Source: Thermoanaerobacteraceae bacterium
GTDB taxonomy: Bacteria > Bacillota > Thermoanaerobacteria > Thermoanaerobacterales > UBA4877
DNA length: 33,795 bases
Assembly: GCA_030016635.1 (NCBI GenBank)
Contig: JASEJQ010000024.1
Span: 1-33,795, forward strand
Direction: 5' to 3'
A program made the position numbers and the translations under genes. Numbering within the stretch: the first letter of the stretch is position 1; each line of letters opens with the position of its first letter. The notes beneath the pieces were generated by a model. It was not told the DNA's origin. It worked only from the letters and a program-made list of their open reading frames with translations, and made no database searches. Shown here one piece after another: positions 16,757-25,994 of the stretch.

Positions 16757-17239
16757 ATGAATATTGCTGTTTATCCCGGAAGTTTTGATCCAGTAACCTA
16801 CGGCCATCTGGACATTATTGAGAGAGCTTCGAGCATATTTGATAAATTAATAGTAGCGGTATTGGAGAACAGTGCTAAAAAACCACTTTTTACCGTTGAA
16901 GAACGAAAGGATATGATAAAAGCAGCCACTATGTCTTTAAGAAATGTTGAGGTTGACTACTTTTCTGGCCTTTTGGTAGATTACATGAAACAAAATGATT
17001 ATCACATTGTGATTAAGGGATTGCGTATGCTTTCTGATTTTGAATATGAATTTCAAATGGCTCTTATGAACAAAAAGTTAAATGACGATATCGAAACGCT
17101 TTTTATGATGACGAACAGCAAGTATGCATATCTCAGTTCCAGCATAGTAAAAGAGATAGCGAAATTTAATGGTGACATCAGTGAATTGGTTCCTGAATAT
17201 ATAGCTTTAAGGTTAAAAGAAAAGCTAAGGGGGAAGTAA
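16757..17239 (+). CDS. coaD: Phosphopantetheine adenylyltransferase
   Basis: CoaD transfers AMP from ATP to 4'-phosphopantetheine, the penultimate step of coenzyme A synthesis. The 160 residues are the normal length. The nucleotidyl-transferase motif is [10 protein letters not shown] (8-17), with [12 protein letters not shown] and [11 protein letters not shown] as the later conserved blocks. It begins right after the rsmD stop and ends 2 nt before the next gene. Confidence 0.97.
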   Translation: MNIAVYPGSFDPVTYGHLDIIERASSIFDKLIVAVLENSAKKPLFTVEERKDMIKAATMSLRNVEVDYFSGLLVDYMKQNDYHIVIKGLRMLSDFEYEFQMALMNKKLNDDIETLFMMTNSKYAYLSSSIVKEIAKFNGDISELVPEYIALRLKEKLRGK

Positions 17240-17241
17240 AA

Positions 17242-17685
17242 ATGGAAGTACTTGAACTACTGCAAAAAATGGAGGATCTATTAAATAAGTCTGTTAGTAT
17301 TCCAATATCAGGTAAAATACTTGTAGACAGGGATGTACTGCTGAAAATAATTCAGGATTTAAGGCTTTGCCTTCCGGATGACCTGAAACGTGCCGAATGG
17401 ATACAAAATCATAAACAGGAGATATTATTGGAAGCACAACAGCAATCAGATGTAATTATTTCAGAAGCAGAAAAGAAAATAAAGCTTATGGTAGATGATG
17501 AAGAAATTGTAAAAATGGCTAAAGCTGAGGCAGAGGAAATTATTGCCTCAGCTCAAAAAAATGCAAAGGAGATACGTCTTGGTTCTAAGGAATATGCTGA
17601 TTCTATATTGGAGAAACTGGAAAATGATTTGACTGATATTGTAAATACATTAAGGGAAAACCGTAATGAGCTTAAGAAAATTTAA
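17242..17685 (+). CDS. Coiled-coil protein of unknown function after coaD
   Basis: This 147-residue protein has no catalytic motif I can see. Residues about 60-120 form an Ala/Glu/Lys-rich helix (EILLEAQQQSDVIISEAEKK, AEAEEIIASAQKNAKEI) like the stalk of ATP-synthase b subunits or DivIVA-like proteins, and a second helix runs to the C terminus. Genes like this occur after coaD in thermophilic Clostridia, usually labelled vaguely as ATPase or hypothetical; there is no Walker motif to support ATPase activity. The start is ATG 17242, after AGGGGGAAG. Its stop overlaps the stop of the facing ylbJ by 3 nt. Confidence 0.8.
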   Translation: MEVLELLQKMEDLLNKSVSIPISGKILVDRDVLLKIIQDLRLCLPDDLKRAEWIQNHKQEILLEAQQQSDVIISEAEKKIKLMVDDEEIVKMAKAEAEEIIASAQKNAKEIRLGSKEYADSILEKLENDLTDIVNTLRENRNELKKI

Positions 17686-18863
17686 GACCGATTTTTAAAG
17701 GCCAGGCCATTTACTATCGCAATTAATGATACTATTGATATAACCATTATAATCATAAATAATGAAAACCATAGATTAAATAACCAATTATCAGCTATAT
17801 TGAATGTTTCTATAGCATCAGATTTGATTATTATAGGATATGCCAAAAAAATATATATAGGTGTCAATATACTGTGGACTATTTTAGCCAAAAAATATGA
17901 TAAATAACTTATATCCGTTTTTTCTAAGACACTTATTACCTGAGTATGGGTCGATAAGCCTCCCCACGATAATATAAATCCTGCTAACATTGTTTTTTGA
18001 TACAGAGATATCGGTAATTCCTTTAATGAATTACATCCAACAGTCATTTCGAAAATGCCATTAATTATACCTGCAGCCATTTCTTTTGAGATATAACCAC
18101 CTGATAGAATATTGAATATATCAGCAATAAACGAAGTAAACCCTGTTATATTAAGCAGCTTGACAATAACAGAAAAGGTAATTATATATCCTCCAATCAT
18201 TAACATGAGCTTAACTCCATCTCTAATCGAATCGGAAAAAAGATAATTGAAATTCCTTCCGTCTTTTTTTTGTGCCATTTTCATATTATAAACAGCTTTT
18301 TTAAACAAATTAGTTTCCCTGAAGTTAATATTATTTTTGCCTTCAGCTTTACCGTATCTTCTAAATATAAGACCTGTGGTTATTAGTCCAGCATAATTAC
18401 AAAGTAGTAGTAGGTATCCAACTTCAGGGCTATTAAATAAGTCAGTACCGACAACCCCAAGGATAAATAACGGTCCTGCGCTATTGCAAAATGACATGAG
18501 TCTTTCTGCCTCATATTTCGTGCATGAATTTAAATTCCTTAATGATGATATCAATCTGGCACCCATAGGTTAACCGGAGGTTATCCCATTGGAAAAACAC
18601 AACGCACCTTCTCCTGGTACATTCATAATGGGCCGCATAAGAGGTTCAAACAATGTACCTATAAAGTTTACAGCGCCGAGCCCTAATAAAAGCTGGCTTA
18701 TAACAAAAAACGGAAATAAAGAAGGAAATACATTGTTTATCCATAACAGTAATCCTTTTCTTGACGCTTCAAGTATTTCCTCGGGAAATAAAATAATAAA
18801 AACCAGTAGCAAACCGATAATAGCAGGCAGAAAGAAATCTTGCGAAATTTTTTTGATATTCAT
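17682..18863 (-). pseudogene. ylbJ: YlbJ, spore cortex membrane protein, interrupted by one in-frame TAA
   Basis: YlbJ is a polytopic membrane protein needed for spore cortex formation in Bacillus subtilis. On the - strand the frame opens at ATG 18863, gives 97 residues ending NGITSG, meets TAA (18572-18570), then continues in the same frame for Pro and 294 further residues starting MGARLISSLRN. The family sequence at this point is SGYPVGAKL, so a single base has turned a Tyr codon (TAT or TAC) into TAA. The combined length of about 393 residues is that of intact YlbJ, no other damage is seen, and hydrophobic segments continue on both sides. The downstream part has an ATG one codon after the stop but no ribosome site, so only weak reinitiation is likely. 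The cause could be recent inactivation, read-through or a sequence error. It lies downstream of tmcAL, as in Bacillus where ylbJ and ylbM are close. Confidence 0.88.
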
Positions 18864-18916
18864 TTATAATCACCCATAATATGTGTATATGCTCATGAAT
18901 GTGATTATTACAAAAA

Positions 18917-20140
18917 TTATTTGCCAATAATTACAGGACTTTTAATAAAATCTTTACTGAGCATTATATTGCCCAATGAACTAAGGATAGAATAGATGTC
19001 TGTTGAGAGAATATCCTTATCAAGCATTTTTCTGGCTGTATCATTCAAGTCTCTATACTGCTTTCCGAGATTTGTAATTACAGGGATACAGCATTTTTCA
19101 TTTATGCTACTTAATAATTTCCTTCCTGTACTATCAAAACCCAGTACCCTTGCATATAAAGGGCCGGTTTCATTAAAAATACCTGCCTCTTTTTTTGTAT
19201 ATCTAATAATCGTATGAAAAAGTATTCTGGAAAGCCGGCTATATGCATATCTTTTGGTTTTAATTTTTAATAGAAGATCTTCTAAAGAGTATGATTTATA
19301 AACCATTTCTTTAATTCTTCGATGTAATCCTTCTGATACGTCAAAAATTTCCTCAATATTGTCATTTTTAACTAGCTCATAATATAAAATATTTTCCATA
19401 TCCTTTGTAAATATAGGTTTTTTCCCACATAAAACTGCCTTTTCTATCACTTCGAAAGAACCAAACGGCAGATGCTTCTTGACCCTGTTTAAATCACCGT
19501 CATTTAAAACTTTTCTGATAGATGTTGCGCTGGAAATAAAAAGTGTCTCATTTAATTTCTGCTGATAATATTCTGAGCCAATTCTTTTTATGGTGATCGG
19601 TATAATATTGCTATTCAGGCGTATCAACCACTTTAAATATTCAACACCAAGTATGTTATTAGGAGATATAATAAGATTTCCGTTTAGATTGAGTTCATTT
19701 AACGCCATCTGACGTGCTCTGGCAAAAGAAAAGCCATCCTTTAGAAACTTTTTAAGATATATTTTAAAATATTTATCCTCATTGGCCAGTATCCTGGAAA
19801 TCATAAGCAGTTCATCTATATTACCTGCTTCACTTCCAAAAGAAAGATAATTCACTATACCAAGACGCTCTAAGAGGCTGACAGCACCAAAAGCAAAAAG
19901 TTCCGCACTGGATGTGCTATAGCAAACTGGGAGCTCTATAACTAAGTTTATTCCACTTTTTATAGCGGCCTCAGTTCGTGTCCATTTATCAAATAATGCA
20001 GGTTCTCCTCTCTGGGTAAAATTGCCACTCATCACAGCTACAGTTGCATCTGCTTTTGTTATTTCCAAAGATTTTTGTAAATGGTATAAATGGCCATTAT
20101 GAAAAGGGTTATATTCGGAAATAATAGCTAATACGACCAT
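18917..20140 (-). CDS. tmcAL: tRNA(Met) cytidine acetate ligase TmcAL (YlbM family)
   Basis: TmcAL makes N4-acetylcytidine at the wobble base of elongator tRNA(Met) from acetate and ATP. The 407 residues begin MVVLAIISEYNPFHNGHLYH, with the nucleotidyl-transferase motif NPFHNGH (11-17), followed by AVMSGNFTQRGEPALFDKW and INLVIELP. Length and motifs fit the family throughout. AAAGGAGAAAG precedes the ATG on the - strand. Its substrate acetate is also the product of the divergent pta-ackA pair, an association that may be chance. Confidence 0.93.
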   Translation of the reverse strand: MVVLAIISEYNPFHNGHLYHLQKSLEITKADATVAVMSGNFTQRGEPALFDKWTRTEAAIKSGINLVIELPVCYSTSSAELFAFGAVSLLERLGIVNYLSFGSEAGNIDELLMISRILANEDKYFKIYLKKFLKDGFSFARARQMALNELNLNGNLIISPNNILGVEYLKWLIRLNSNIIPITIKRIGSEYYQQKLNETLFISSATSIRKVLNDGDLNRVKKHLPFGSFEVIEKAVLCGKKPIFTKDMENILYYELVKNDNIEEIFDVSEGLHRRIKEMVYKSYSLEDLLLKIKTKRYAYSRLSRILFHTIIRYTKKEAGIFNETGPLYARVLGFDSTGRKLLSSINEKCCIPVITNLGKQYRDLNDTARKMLDKDILSTDIYSILSSLGNIMLSKDFIKSPVIIGK

Positions 20141-20305
20141 ATCTTTCTCCTTTGATTACAAATTTTTAACAAATAAAATTCACGTTGTAACATATGGCTA
20201 AATTAAATTTGTTTTTAATATTATTATTTTATCACTTTAAGCAGGATTTTAACATTATGAGTAGAATATCAAATAGGTAATAAATATAGAGAAAGGAGCA
20301 AAAAT

Positions 20306-21307
20306 ATGGAAATATTGAAAGGCATAATAGAAAAAGCAAAAAAAAATAGGAAAAAAATTATACTCGCAGAGGGCCCTGAACCAAGGACACTCAAAGCTGC
20401 CGAAATGATTATCAAAGATGGTGTCTCAGATATCGTACTTTTAGGCAACCCGGATGATATTAAAAACAAAGCAGCTGAGTTGAATGTTAATATTGAAGGT
20501 GCAGAAATAATTGATCCTTTAAACTCACCTTTTTTTGAAGACTATGTGAAAAAATATTACGAAATGCGTAAAAGCAAGGGCATAGATATTGATAAAGCTA
20601 AAGAAACTATAAAAAATCCTTTATATTTTGGATGCATGATGGTGCAGAACGGGGATGGCGATGGCATGGTAGCAGGAGCAATCAATACAACTGCGGATCT
20701 GTTAAGACCTGCCTTTCAGATAATAAAGACTGCTCCCAACATATCCATTGTTTCCAGTGCATTTGTGATGATAGTACCCGACTGCAATTATGGATCCGAA
20801 GGTGTCTTTTTGTTTGCAGACTGTGCAATAAATCCAAATCCCACTTCTGAGGAATTAGCATCTATAGCTGTTGCTTCTGCTACAACTGCCAAGGTACTTC
20901 TGGGGCTTGAGCCAAAGGTTGCTATGCTATCTTTTTCTACAAAAGGCAGTGCACAGCATGAGCTGGTGGACAAGGTTGCAAATGCCACTAAGTTAGCTAA
21001 AGAAATTGCCCCGGATATATTAATTGATGGTGAATTGCAGGCTGATGCCGCCATTATACCAAGTGTTGCATCTTTAAAAGCCCCCGGCAGCAGCGTTGCA
21101 GGTTCGGCTAACGTATTGATTTTCCCCGATTTGCAATCCGGCAATATAGGATATAAGTTAGTCCAGAGATTGGCAAAAGCACAGGCTATAGGTCCTATTT
21201 CCCAGGGGCTTAATAAACCGGTAAATGACCTTTCCAGAGGTTGCAGCGCAGAAGATATTTATAATGTCGTGGCTATAACAGCTGTACAGGCAAAGGGAAA
21301 TAATTGA
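20306..21307 (+). CDS. pta: Phosphate acetyltransferase
   Basis: Pta converts acetyl-CoA and phosphate to acetyl phosphate and CoA. The 333 residues are the short, single-domain form. Recognisable blocks are [17 protein letters not shown] near the N terminus, [31 protein letters not shown], and [29 protein letters not shown] with [15 protein letters not shown] near the C terminus. The ATG follows GAAAGGAG. The 165 nt divergent spacer to tmcAL must hold promoters, but I could not pick one with confidence. ackA follows within 17 nt. Confidence 0.96.
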   Translation: MEILKGIIEKAKKNRKKIILAEGPEPRTLKAAEMIIKDGVSDIVLLGNPDDIKNKAAELNVNIEGAEIIDPLNSPFFEDYVKKYYEMRKSKGIDIDKAKETIKNPLYFGCMMVQNGDGDGMVAGAINTTADLLRPAFQIIKTAPNISIVSSAFVMIVPDCNYGSEGVFLFADCAINPNPTSEELASIAVASATTAKVLLGLEPKVAMLSFSTKGSAQHELVDKVANATKLAKEIAPDILIDGELQADAAIIPSVASLKAPGSSVAGSANVLIFPDLQSGNIGYKLVQRLAKAQAIGPISQGLNKPVNDLSRGCSAEDIYNVVAITAVQAKGNN

Positions 21308-21324
21308 GAGAGGAGAATAAACAA

Positions 21325-22527
21325 ATGAATATATTAGTTATAAACTGTGGCAGTTCGTCGTTAAAATATCAATTAATAGATATGGATAAGAATGAGGTCA
21401 AAGCAAAAGGTATAGTTGAGAGGATAGGAATTAATGGTTCGCAGATTAAATATGAAAGAACTGGCATGGATAAACAGGTATTTTCAAAGCCAATTAATAA
21501 CCATAAAGAAGCGTTGAAAGAAATGCTTGGCTTGCTTACCGACCAGGAATTAGGAGCAATTAAAAGCCTCAAAGAAATTGATGCAGTTGGACACAGGGTA
21601 GTACATGGGGGGGAAAAGTTTTCTGGTTCAGTAATTATTGATGACGAAGTTATAAAAGCCTTAAATGACAATATAGACCTTGCACCACTTCATAATCCAC
21701 CCAACATAATGGGAATAATGGCATGCAAGGAGTTGATGCCGGATATCCCAATGGTTGGTGTTTTTGATACAGCATTTCATCAGACAATGCCTCCAGAGGC
21801 TTTTATTTATGGAATACCATATGAATTTTATGAGAAATATAAGATAAGAAGATATGGTTTTCATGGTACCTCACATAAATATGTTACATTAAGGGCAGCT
21901 GAACTGCTTGGCAAGAGCGTAGATGAGGTAAACCTTATTACATGCCACCTTGGTAACGGCTCAAGTATAACAGCAGTTAAAAACGGTAAATCTGTAGATA
22001 CCAGTATGGGTTTTACTCCTTTAGAGGGATTGATTATGGGGACTAGATCTGGAAGTATAGATCCATCCATTATTGCATATTTAATGGATAAGGAATCCCT
22101 TGCAACATCTGAGGTAATGGATATACTGAACAAGAAATCAGGCGTTCTTGGGATTTCGGGCCTGAGCAGTGATTTTAGAGATATAGAAAATGCAGCACTG
22201 GTGGATAGTAACAAAAGAGCACAGGTTGCTTTAAAAGCCTTTACCTATGGTGTTAAAAAGTATATTGGTTCTTATATTGCAGCTCTTGGCACCGTAGATG
22301 CAATTATCTTTACAGCAGGTGTTGGAGAAAACTCTAATATAGTAAGGGAAATGGTGCTGGAGGGACTGGAACCATTAGGAATTATTCTAAACAAGGAAGC
22401 AAACAAAATAAAGGGTAAGGAAAAGGAAATAACTACCCCAGAATCAAAAGTAAAGGTATTTATAATACCAACCAATGAAGAACTAATGATAGCAAGAGAA
22501 ACTGAATTGTTGGTAGGCAGAGACTAA
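21325..22527 (+). CDS. ackA: Acetate kinase
   Basis: AckA transfers phosphate from acetyl phosphate to ADP, giving acetate and ATP. The 400 residues are full length. Family motifs are [17 protein letters not shown] at the N terminus, [53 protein letters not shown] and [10 protein letters not shown] use ATG 21325, which lies 9 nt after GAGAGGAG; a TTG at 21304 would overlap pta and adds residues not found in the family. With pta it forms the energy-yielding acetate branch of fermentation. Confidence 0.97.
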   Translation: MNILVINCGSSSLKYQLIDMDKNEVKAKGIVERIGINGSQIKYERTGMDKQVFSKPINNHKEALKEMLGLLTDQELGAIKSLKEIDAVGHRVVHGGEKFSGSVIIDDEVIKALNDNIDLAPLHNPPNIMGIMACKELMPDIPMVGVFDTAFHQTMPPEAFIYGIPYEFYEKYKIRRYGFHGTSHKYVTLRAAELLGKSVDEVNLITCHLGNGSSITAVKNGKSVDTSMGFTPLEGLIMGTRSGSIDPSIIAYLMDKESLATSEVMDILNKKSGVLGISGLSSDFRDIENAALVDSNKRAQVALKAFTYGVKKYIGSYIAALGTVDAIIFTAGVGENSNIVREMVLEGLEPLGIILNKEANKIKGKEKEITTPESKVKVFIIPTNEELMIARETELLVGRD

Positions 22528-22533
22528 AAATTA

Positions 22534-22562
22534 TTGACAGTATAGCTTTAACACCTTATAAT
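22534..22562 (+). promoter_or_regulatory. Consensus sigma-A promoter of yceD-rpmF
   Basis: TTGACA and TATAAT, both perfect, are separated by exactly 17 nt. RNA would start about 22 nt ahead of the yceD ATG. It lies just 6 nt after the ackA stop, so it separates the acetate genes from the ribosomal unit. Confidence 0.85.
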
Positions 22563-22591
22563 GGATATGTCTTAAAAACAGGGTGGTGTAT

Positions 22592-23083
22592 ATGAGGCTG
22601 GATATTTCTAAAATCAAAGGCAATTTAAACTCGCAGATGGACGTTAATTTTGATGTTATGCTTGAAGAGAATGATGACATTGAGATTGATTTCATTGGGC
22701 CAGTTCATGTTAATGCAGTTATTACCAATACTGAAGACGGTTATGATATCGATGGTTCAATGGATGTTTCTCTGGACGCAATATGTTATAGATGTTTAAA
22801 ACTATTTCGCTATCATGAAGTAATTGAACTCCATGATAATCTTAACAATTATGAAGAGGAATCCGGAGAAAAAGTATTCTTTAATGGGGGGAATCAGGTT
22901 TATCTTGATGGCCTCATAAGGACAGATTTGTTGCTGTCTCTTCCTTCGCGTTATCTATGCGATGAAACATGCCGGGGTATTTGTCCCGATTGTGGTGCTG
23001 ATTTAAATGTTGGAGATTGTACATGCAATAATGAACCAATTGATCCAAGGCTGGAAGTTCTGAAGAAATTTTTGAAGCAGTAG
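22592..23083 (+). CDS. yceD: YceD family protein (DUF177)
   Basis: YceD proteins are linked to 23S rRNA accumulation and almost always precede rpmF. The 163 residues carry a CYRC pair (65, 68) and a Cys-rich C terminus (CDETCRGICPDCGADLNVGDCTC, cysteines 123-145), a likely zinc site. ATG 22592 is chosen because GGGTGGTG lies 7 nt upstream; a GTG inside that ribosome site is rejected. The stop lies 17 nt before rpmF. Confidence 0.9.
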   Translation: MRLDISKIKGNLNSQMDVNFDVMLEENDDIEIDFIGPVHVNAVITNTEDGYDIDGSMDVSLDAICYRCLKLFRYHEVIELHDNLNNYEEESGEKVFFNGGNQVYLDGLIRTDLLLSLPSRYLCDETCRGICPDCGADLNVGDCTCNNEPIDPRLEVLKKFLKQ

Positions 23084-23100
23084 CAAAGGAGGTGTCATGA

Positions 23101-23277
23101 ATGGGCGTTCCAAAAAGAAGATGGTCAAAAGCAAGGACAAGGAGCAGAAGAGCCCACTGGAAATTAGCTGGCCCTACTCTTGTAGAGTGTCCTCAGTGCC
23201 ATGAATTAATGGTACCGCATAGAGCATGCAAAAACTGCGGTTATTATGATGGCAAAAAGGTAATAGTAAACGAATAA
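23101..23277 (+). CDS. rpmF: Ribosomal protein L32 (zinc-binding form)
   Basis: bL32 is a large-subunit ribosomal protein. The 58 residues start MGVPKRRWSKARTRSRRAHW, and the zinc ribbon ligands are Cys30, Cys33, Cys43 and Cys46. AAAGGAGGTG is the ribosome site. An out-of-frame ATG four bases earlier (23097) is rejected because it does not give L32. It forms one unit with yceD, ended by a terminator. Confidence 0.97.
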   Translation: MGVPKRRWSKARTRSRRAHWKLAGPTLVECPQCHELMVPHRACKNCGYYDGKKVIVNE

Positions 23278-23308
23278 AAAAGTAATAGGTTAAACCTATT
23301 ACTTTTTT
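23276..23308 (+). terminator. Terminator after rpmF
   Basis: The perfect stem AGTAATAGGT / ACCTATTACT with a TAA loop is followed by a T-run and preceded by an A-run. It overlaps the rpmF stop and separates the ribosomal unit from the fatty-acid operon. Confidence 0.92.
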
Positions 23309-23349
23309 ATAAGTGGTTGATTTTGGTTTTTTTTTATGATATTCTTTTA

Positions 23350-23366
23350 TTAGTAGGTCATTAAAT
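23350..23366 (+). promoter_or_regulatory. Possible FapR operator before fapR
   Basis: TTAGTAGGTCATTAAAT lies 28 nt ahead of the fapR ATG. The left half TTAGTA is that of known FapR sites, and the right half CATTAA is an imperfect inverted copy. It is in the place expected for autoregulation, but the centre differs from the Bacillus consensus, so the call is weak. No clear -35/-10 pair stands out in this spacer. Confidence 0.35.
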
Positions 23367-23393
23367 ATAGTTATATAAGTTGGAGTGAAGTTT

Positions 23394-23993
23394 ATGCCAT
23401 CAAGCAGTTTGTCAAAACTGAAGAGACAAAACGAACTGCGTTTAAAACTGGCAGAAGATCCTTTTTTAACGGATGAAGAGCTGGCATGCCTGTTTAGTGT
23501 AAGTGTACCAACCATAAGGCTTGACAGGATAGAACTTGGTATTCCTGATTTACGGGGAAGGTTAAAAAAAGTAGCTGAAATTAATTATAATAAATTGAAA
23601 TCAATTAAAGGCACAGAAATTGTTGGAGAGCTTTTAGACCTCGAATTAGGAAAAGGCGGCATTTCTGTTTTTGAACCTTCAAAGGATATGGTATTTGAAA
23701 AGAGTCAGGTTGTAAAGGGGCAATTTATTTACGCCCAGGCTGAATCACTCGCAATAGCAGTGATAGATGCAAATGTTGCTCTTATAGGGGTTGCCAATAT
23801 AAAGTATAAGCATCCTGTAAAGCTTGGAGATAAACTGATAGGAAAAGCAGAGGTGATCAGGAGGCGTGGCAATAAATATTTCGTATGGGTAAAAATAAAA
23901 GCACAGAGACAGGAAGTGTTCCGTGGGAAATTTATCCTTGTAAGTCTTGACACTGAGGAAGGAGATGGCGCAGATAATGAAGATCGGAATTGA
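23394..23993 (+). CDS. fapR: Transcription factor FapR, malonyl-CoA-responsive repressor of lipid synthesis
   Basis: FapR represses fatty-acid and phospholipid genes until malonyl-CoA binds. The 199 residues contain an N-terminal winged-helix (about 26-46, [35 protein letters not shown]) and a hotdog ligand-binding domain (about 75-185). ATG 23394 follows TGGAG at 8 nt; an upstream GTG overlaps that ribosome site. The end overlaps plsX by 17 nt, the usual fapR-plsX coupling. It heads the operon it most likely controls. Confidence 0.93.
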   Translation: MPSSSLSKLKRQNELRLKLAEDPFLTDEELACLFSVSVPTIRLDRIELGIPDLRGRLKKVAEINYNKLKSIKGTEIVGELLDLELGKGGISVFEPSKDMVFEKSQVVKGQFIYAQAESLAIAVIDANVALIGVANIKYKHPVKLGDKLIGKAEVIRRRGNKYFVWVKIKAQRQEVFRGKFILVSLDTEEGDGADNEDRN

Positions 23994-24981
23994 TGCAATG
24001 GGAGGCGACTATGCGCCAAAAGAAATAATCAGCGGTAGTTTGATGGCGTTAGAAGAATATGATGATATAGAATTGACATTTTTTGGTGATGAAGTGCAAA
24101 TTGTTTCAGAAATTAATGCCCATAACCTTAAGTCAAATAACAGGATTGAAATCATACATACTGATGAGGTTATATCTAACAACGATGCACCGGTAGCTGC
24201 CATTAGAAATAAAAAAAATTCATCTTTGTCTCGTGGCCTTGATTATTTGAAAACTAATAAAATTGATGTCTTTGTTTCTGCTGGAAATACGGGTGCACTG
24301 ATGGCCGGAGGATTATTAAAACTTGGGCGTATTAGAGGTGTCGATCGCCCGGCTCTTGTGTCCACACTGCCAACAGTATCTGGTCTTGTTGTTTTGGTAG
24401 ATAGTGGCTCAAATACGGACTGCAGACCAATAAATTTGCTTCAATTTGCAGTGATGGGCTCAGTATATGCTGAAGATATTCTAAACGTAAGAAAACCACG
24501 GATTGGACTGCTTAATATAGGTTCTGAAGAAGAAAAGGGTAATGAACTTGCCAAACAGACATATGGTTTATTAAAAGAAATACCACTTAACTTTATTGGT
24601 AATGTCGAGGGACGCGATGTGCCTTACGGCAAATGTGATGTTTTAGTATGTGATGGCTTTGTTGGCAACGCAGTTTTGAAGTCAATGGAAGGAATAGCCT
24701 CTCTTATCATTGATATGTTAAAAGAGGAGATGATGAAAAATTATTTGACCAGAGTGGGTGCATTGTTGCTAAAAGATGGACTAAAAAATATTTTAAAGAA
24801 AATGGACTATAAAGAGTATGGTGGTGCCCCACTTTTGGGGATTGATGGAGTCATAATAAAAGCCCATGGAAACTCAGATGCGCGTGCTTTTTTGAATGCT
24901 ATCCGACAAGCAAGAACCTTTGTTGACCATGATGTACTCAACCATATAAGAAATCAAGTTTCTGGTATAGGAGTGAACTGA
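23977..24981 (+). CDS. plsX: Phosphate acyltransferase PlsX
   Basis: PlsX converts acyl-ACP to acyl phosphate, the first step of phospholipid synthesis in most Gram-positive bacteria. The 334 residues begin with the family's hallmark [14 protein letters not shown], which selects ATG 23977 over ATG 23965. Other blocks are [27 protein letters not shown] and [13 protein letters not shown]. It lies inside the fapR 3' end by 17 nt, with GGAAGGAG upstream, and ends 4 nt before fabH. Confidence 0.96.
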   Translation: MKIGIDAMGGDYAPKEIISGSLMALEEYDDIELTFFGDEVQIVSEINAHNLKSNNRIEIIHTDEVISNNDAPVAAIRNKKNSSLSRGLDYLKTNKIDVFVSAGNTGALMAGGLLKLGRIRGVDRPALVSTLPTVSGLVVLVDSGSNTDCRPINLLQFAVMGSVYAEDILNVRKPRIGLLNIGSEEEKGNELAKQTYGLLKEIPLNFIGNVEGRDVPYGKCDVLVCDGFVGNAVLKSMEGIASLIIDMLKEEMMKNYLTRVGALLLKDGLKNILKKMDYKEYGGAPLLGIDGVIIKAHGNSDARAFLNAIRQARTFVDHDVLNHIRNQVSGIGVN

Positions 24982-24985
24982 GATT

Positions 24986-25984
24986 ATGAGTAATCTATTT
25001 TCATCTGGTATAATAGGAATCGGGAGTTATGTCCCAGAGAGGGTGCTCACAAACCATGATCTGGAAAAATTGGTAGATACAAGCGATGAGTGGATCACAA
25101 CACGTACTGGTATCAAAGAGAGACATATAGCTGCTGATACTGAAGCAGCATCAGATCTTGCCTCTTTAGCTGCCAGGAGAGCGTTGGAAGATGCCTCAAT
25201 GGATCCCAAAGATATTGAACTGATAATTGTCGCGACTAATTCACCGGATTATATGAACTTCCCCGCCACTGCATGTGTAGTTCAGGATAATTTAGGAGCC
25301 GTCAATGCAGCAGCTTTTGACCTGGAAGCAGGATGTTCCGGATTTATTTATGCCCTTACCGTGGCAGATCAATTTATTAAGACGGGCATGTACAAAAATA
25401 TACTTGTGGTTGCCAGTGAAATTATGTCTAAAATAACTAACTGGGATGACAGGGAAACATGTGTGCTTTTTGGCGATGGGGCAGGTGCGGTAGTGCTGGG
25501 CAGAGTAGAAGAAGGATTAGGTATTATCTCATCTTTTCTTGGATCAGATGGTAGTGGTGGAAAATATCTCCTTTTACCTGCTGGAGGTTCAAGAAAACCA
25601 GCTACTATAGACACAGTGAAAAACAAACTTCATACAATACACATGGACGGTAAAGAAGTTTTTAAATTTGCCGTAAAAGTAATGGGTGAGGCTTCATTAA
25701 AGGCTCTGGATATTGCCGGACTTACGCCTGAAGATGTGGACATATTTATTCCACATCAGGCAAATATAAGAATAATAGATGCAGCAATGAGGAGGCTTAA
25801 CCTTTCCCGTGAAAAGGTGTATGTAAATATTGATAGGTTTGGAAACACATCATCGGCTACTATTCCAATTGCGCTGGATGAGTTGTATCATAATTCTTCC
25901 TTGAAAAAAGGTGACTGCGTATTATTGACTGCATTTGGCACTGGCCTGACATATGCATCAATGACTTTGAGATGGAGTAAATAG
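24986..25984 (+). CDS. fabH: 3-oxoacyl-ACP synthase III (FabH)
   Basis: FabH starts fatty-acid synthesis by condensing an acyl-CoA primer with malonyl-ACP. The 332 residues carry the Cys-His-Asn triad: Cys117 in AGCSGF, His257 in PHQANIRI and Asn287 in GNTSSA. Other family blocks are DTSDEWITTRTGIKERHI and FGDGAGAVVLG. It follows plsX by 4 nt. The sequence alone does not tell whether it prefers branched or straight primers. Confidence 0.96.
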   Translation: MSNLFSSGIIGIGSYVPERVLTNHDLEKLVDTSDEWITTRTGIKERHIAADTEAASDLASLAARRALEDASMDPKDIELIIVATNSPDYMNFPATACVVQDNLGAVNAAAFDLEAGCSGFIYALTVADQFIKTGMYKNILVVASEIMSKITNWDDRETCVLFGDGAGAVVLGRVEEGLGIISSFLGSDGSGGKYLLLPAGGSRKPATIDTVKNKLHTIHMDGKEVFKFAVKVMGEASLKALDIAGLTPEDVDIFIPHQANIRIIDAAMRRLNLSREKVYVNIDRFGNTSSATIPIALDELYHNSSLKKGDCVLLTAFGTGLTYASMTLRWSK

Positions 25985-25994
25985 GAGGAAAATC

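Noticed and set aside
20141-20305. Promoters in the divergent tmcAL-pta spacer
   Set aside because: TAGAAT and TTGTAA are present but not at workable spacing; none was convincing enough to annotate.
23317-23340. TTGATT ... TATGAT as a fapR promoter
   Set aside because: Spacer is only 12 nt, too short for sigma-A.
23174-23515. 113-codon frame on - across rpmF, a terminator and fapR
   Set aside because: It crosses rpmF and a terminator on the opposite strand, and has no recognisable motif.
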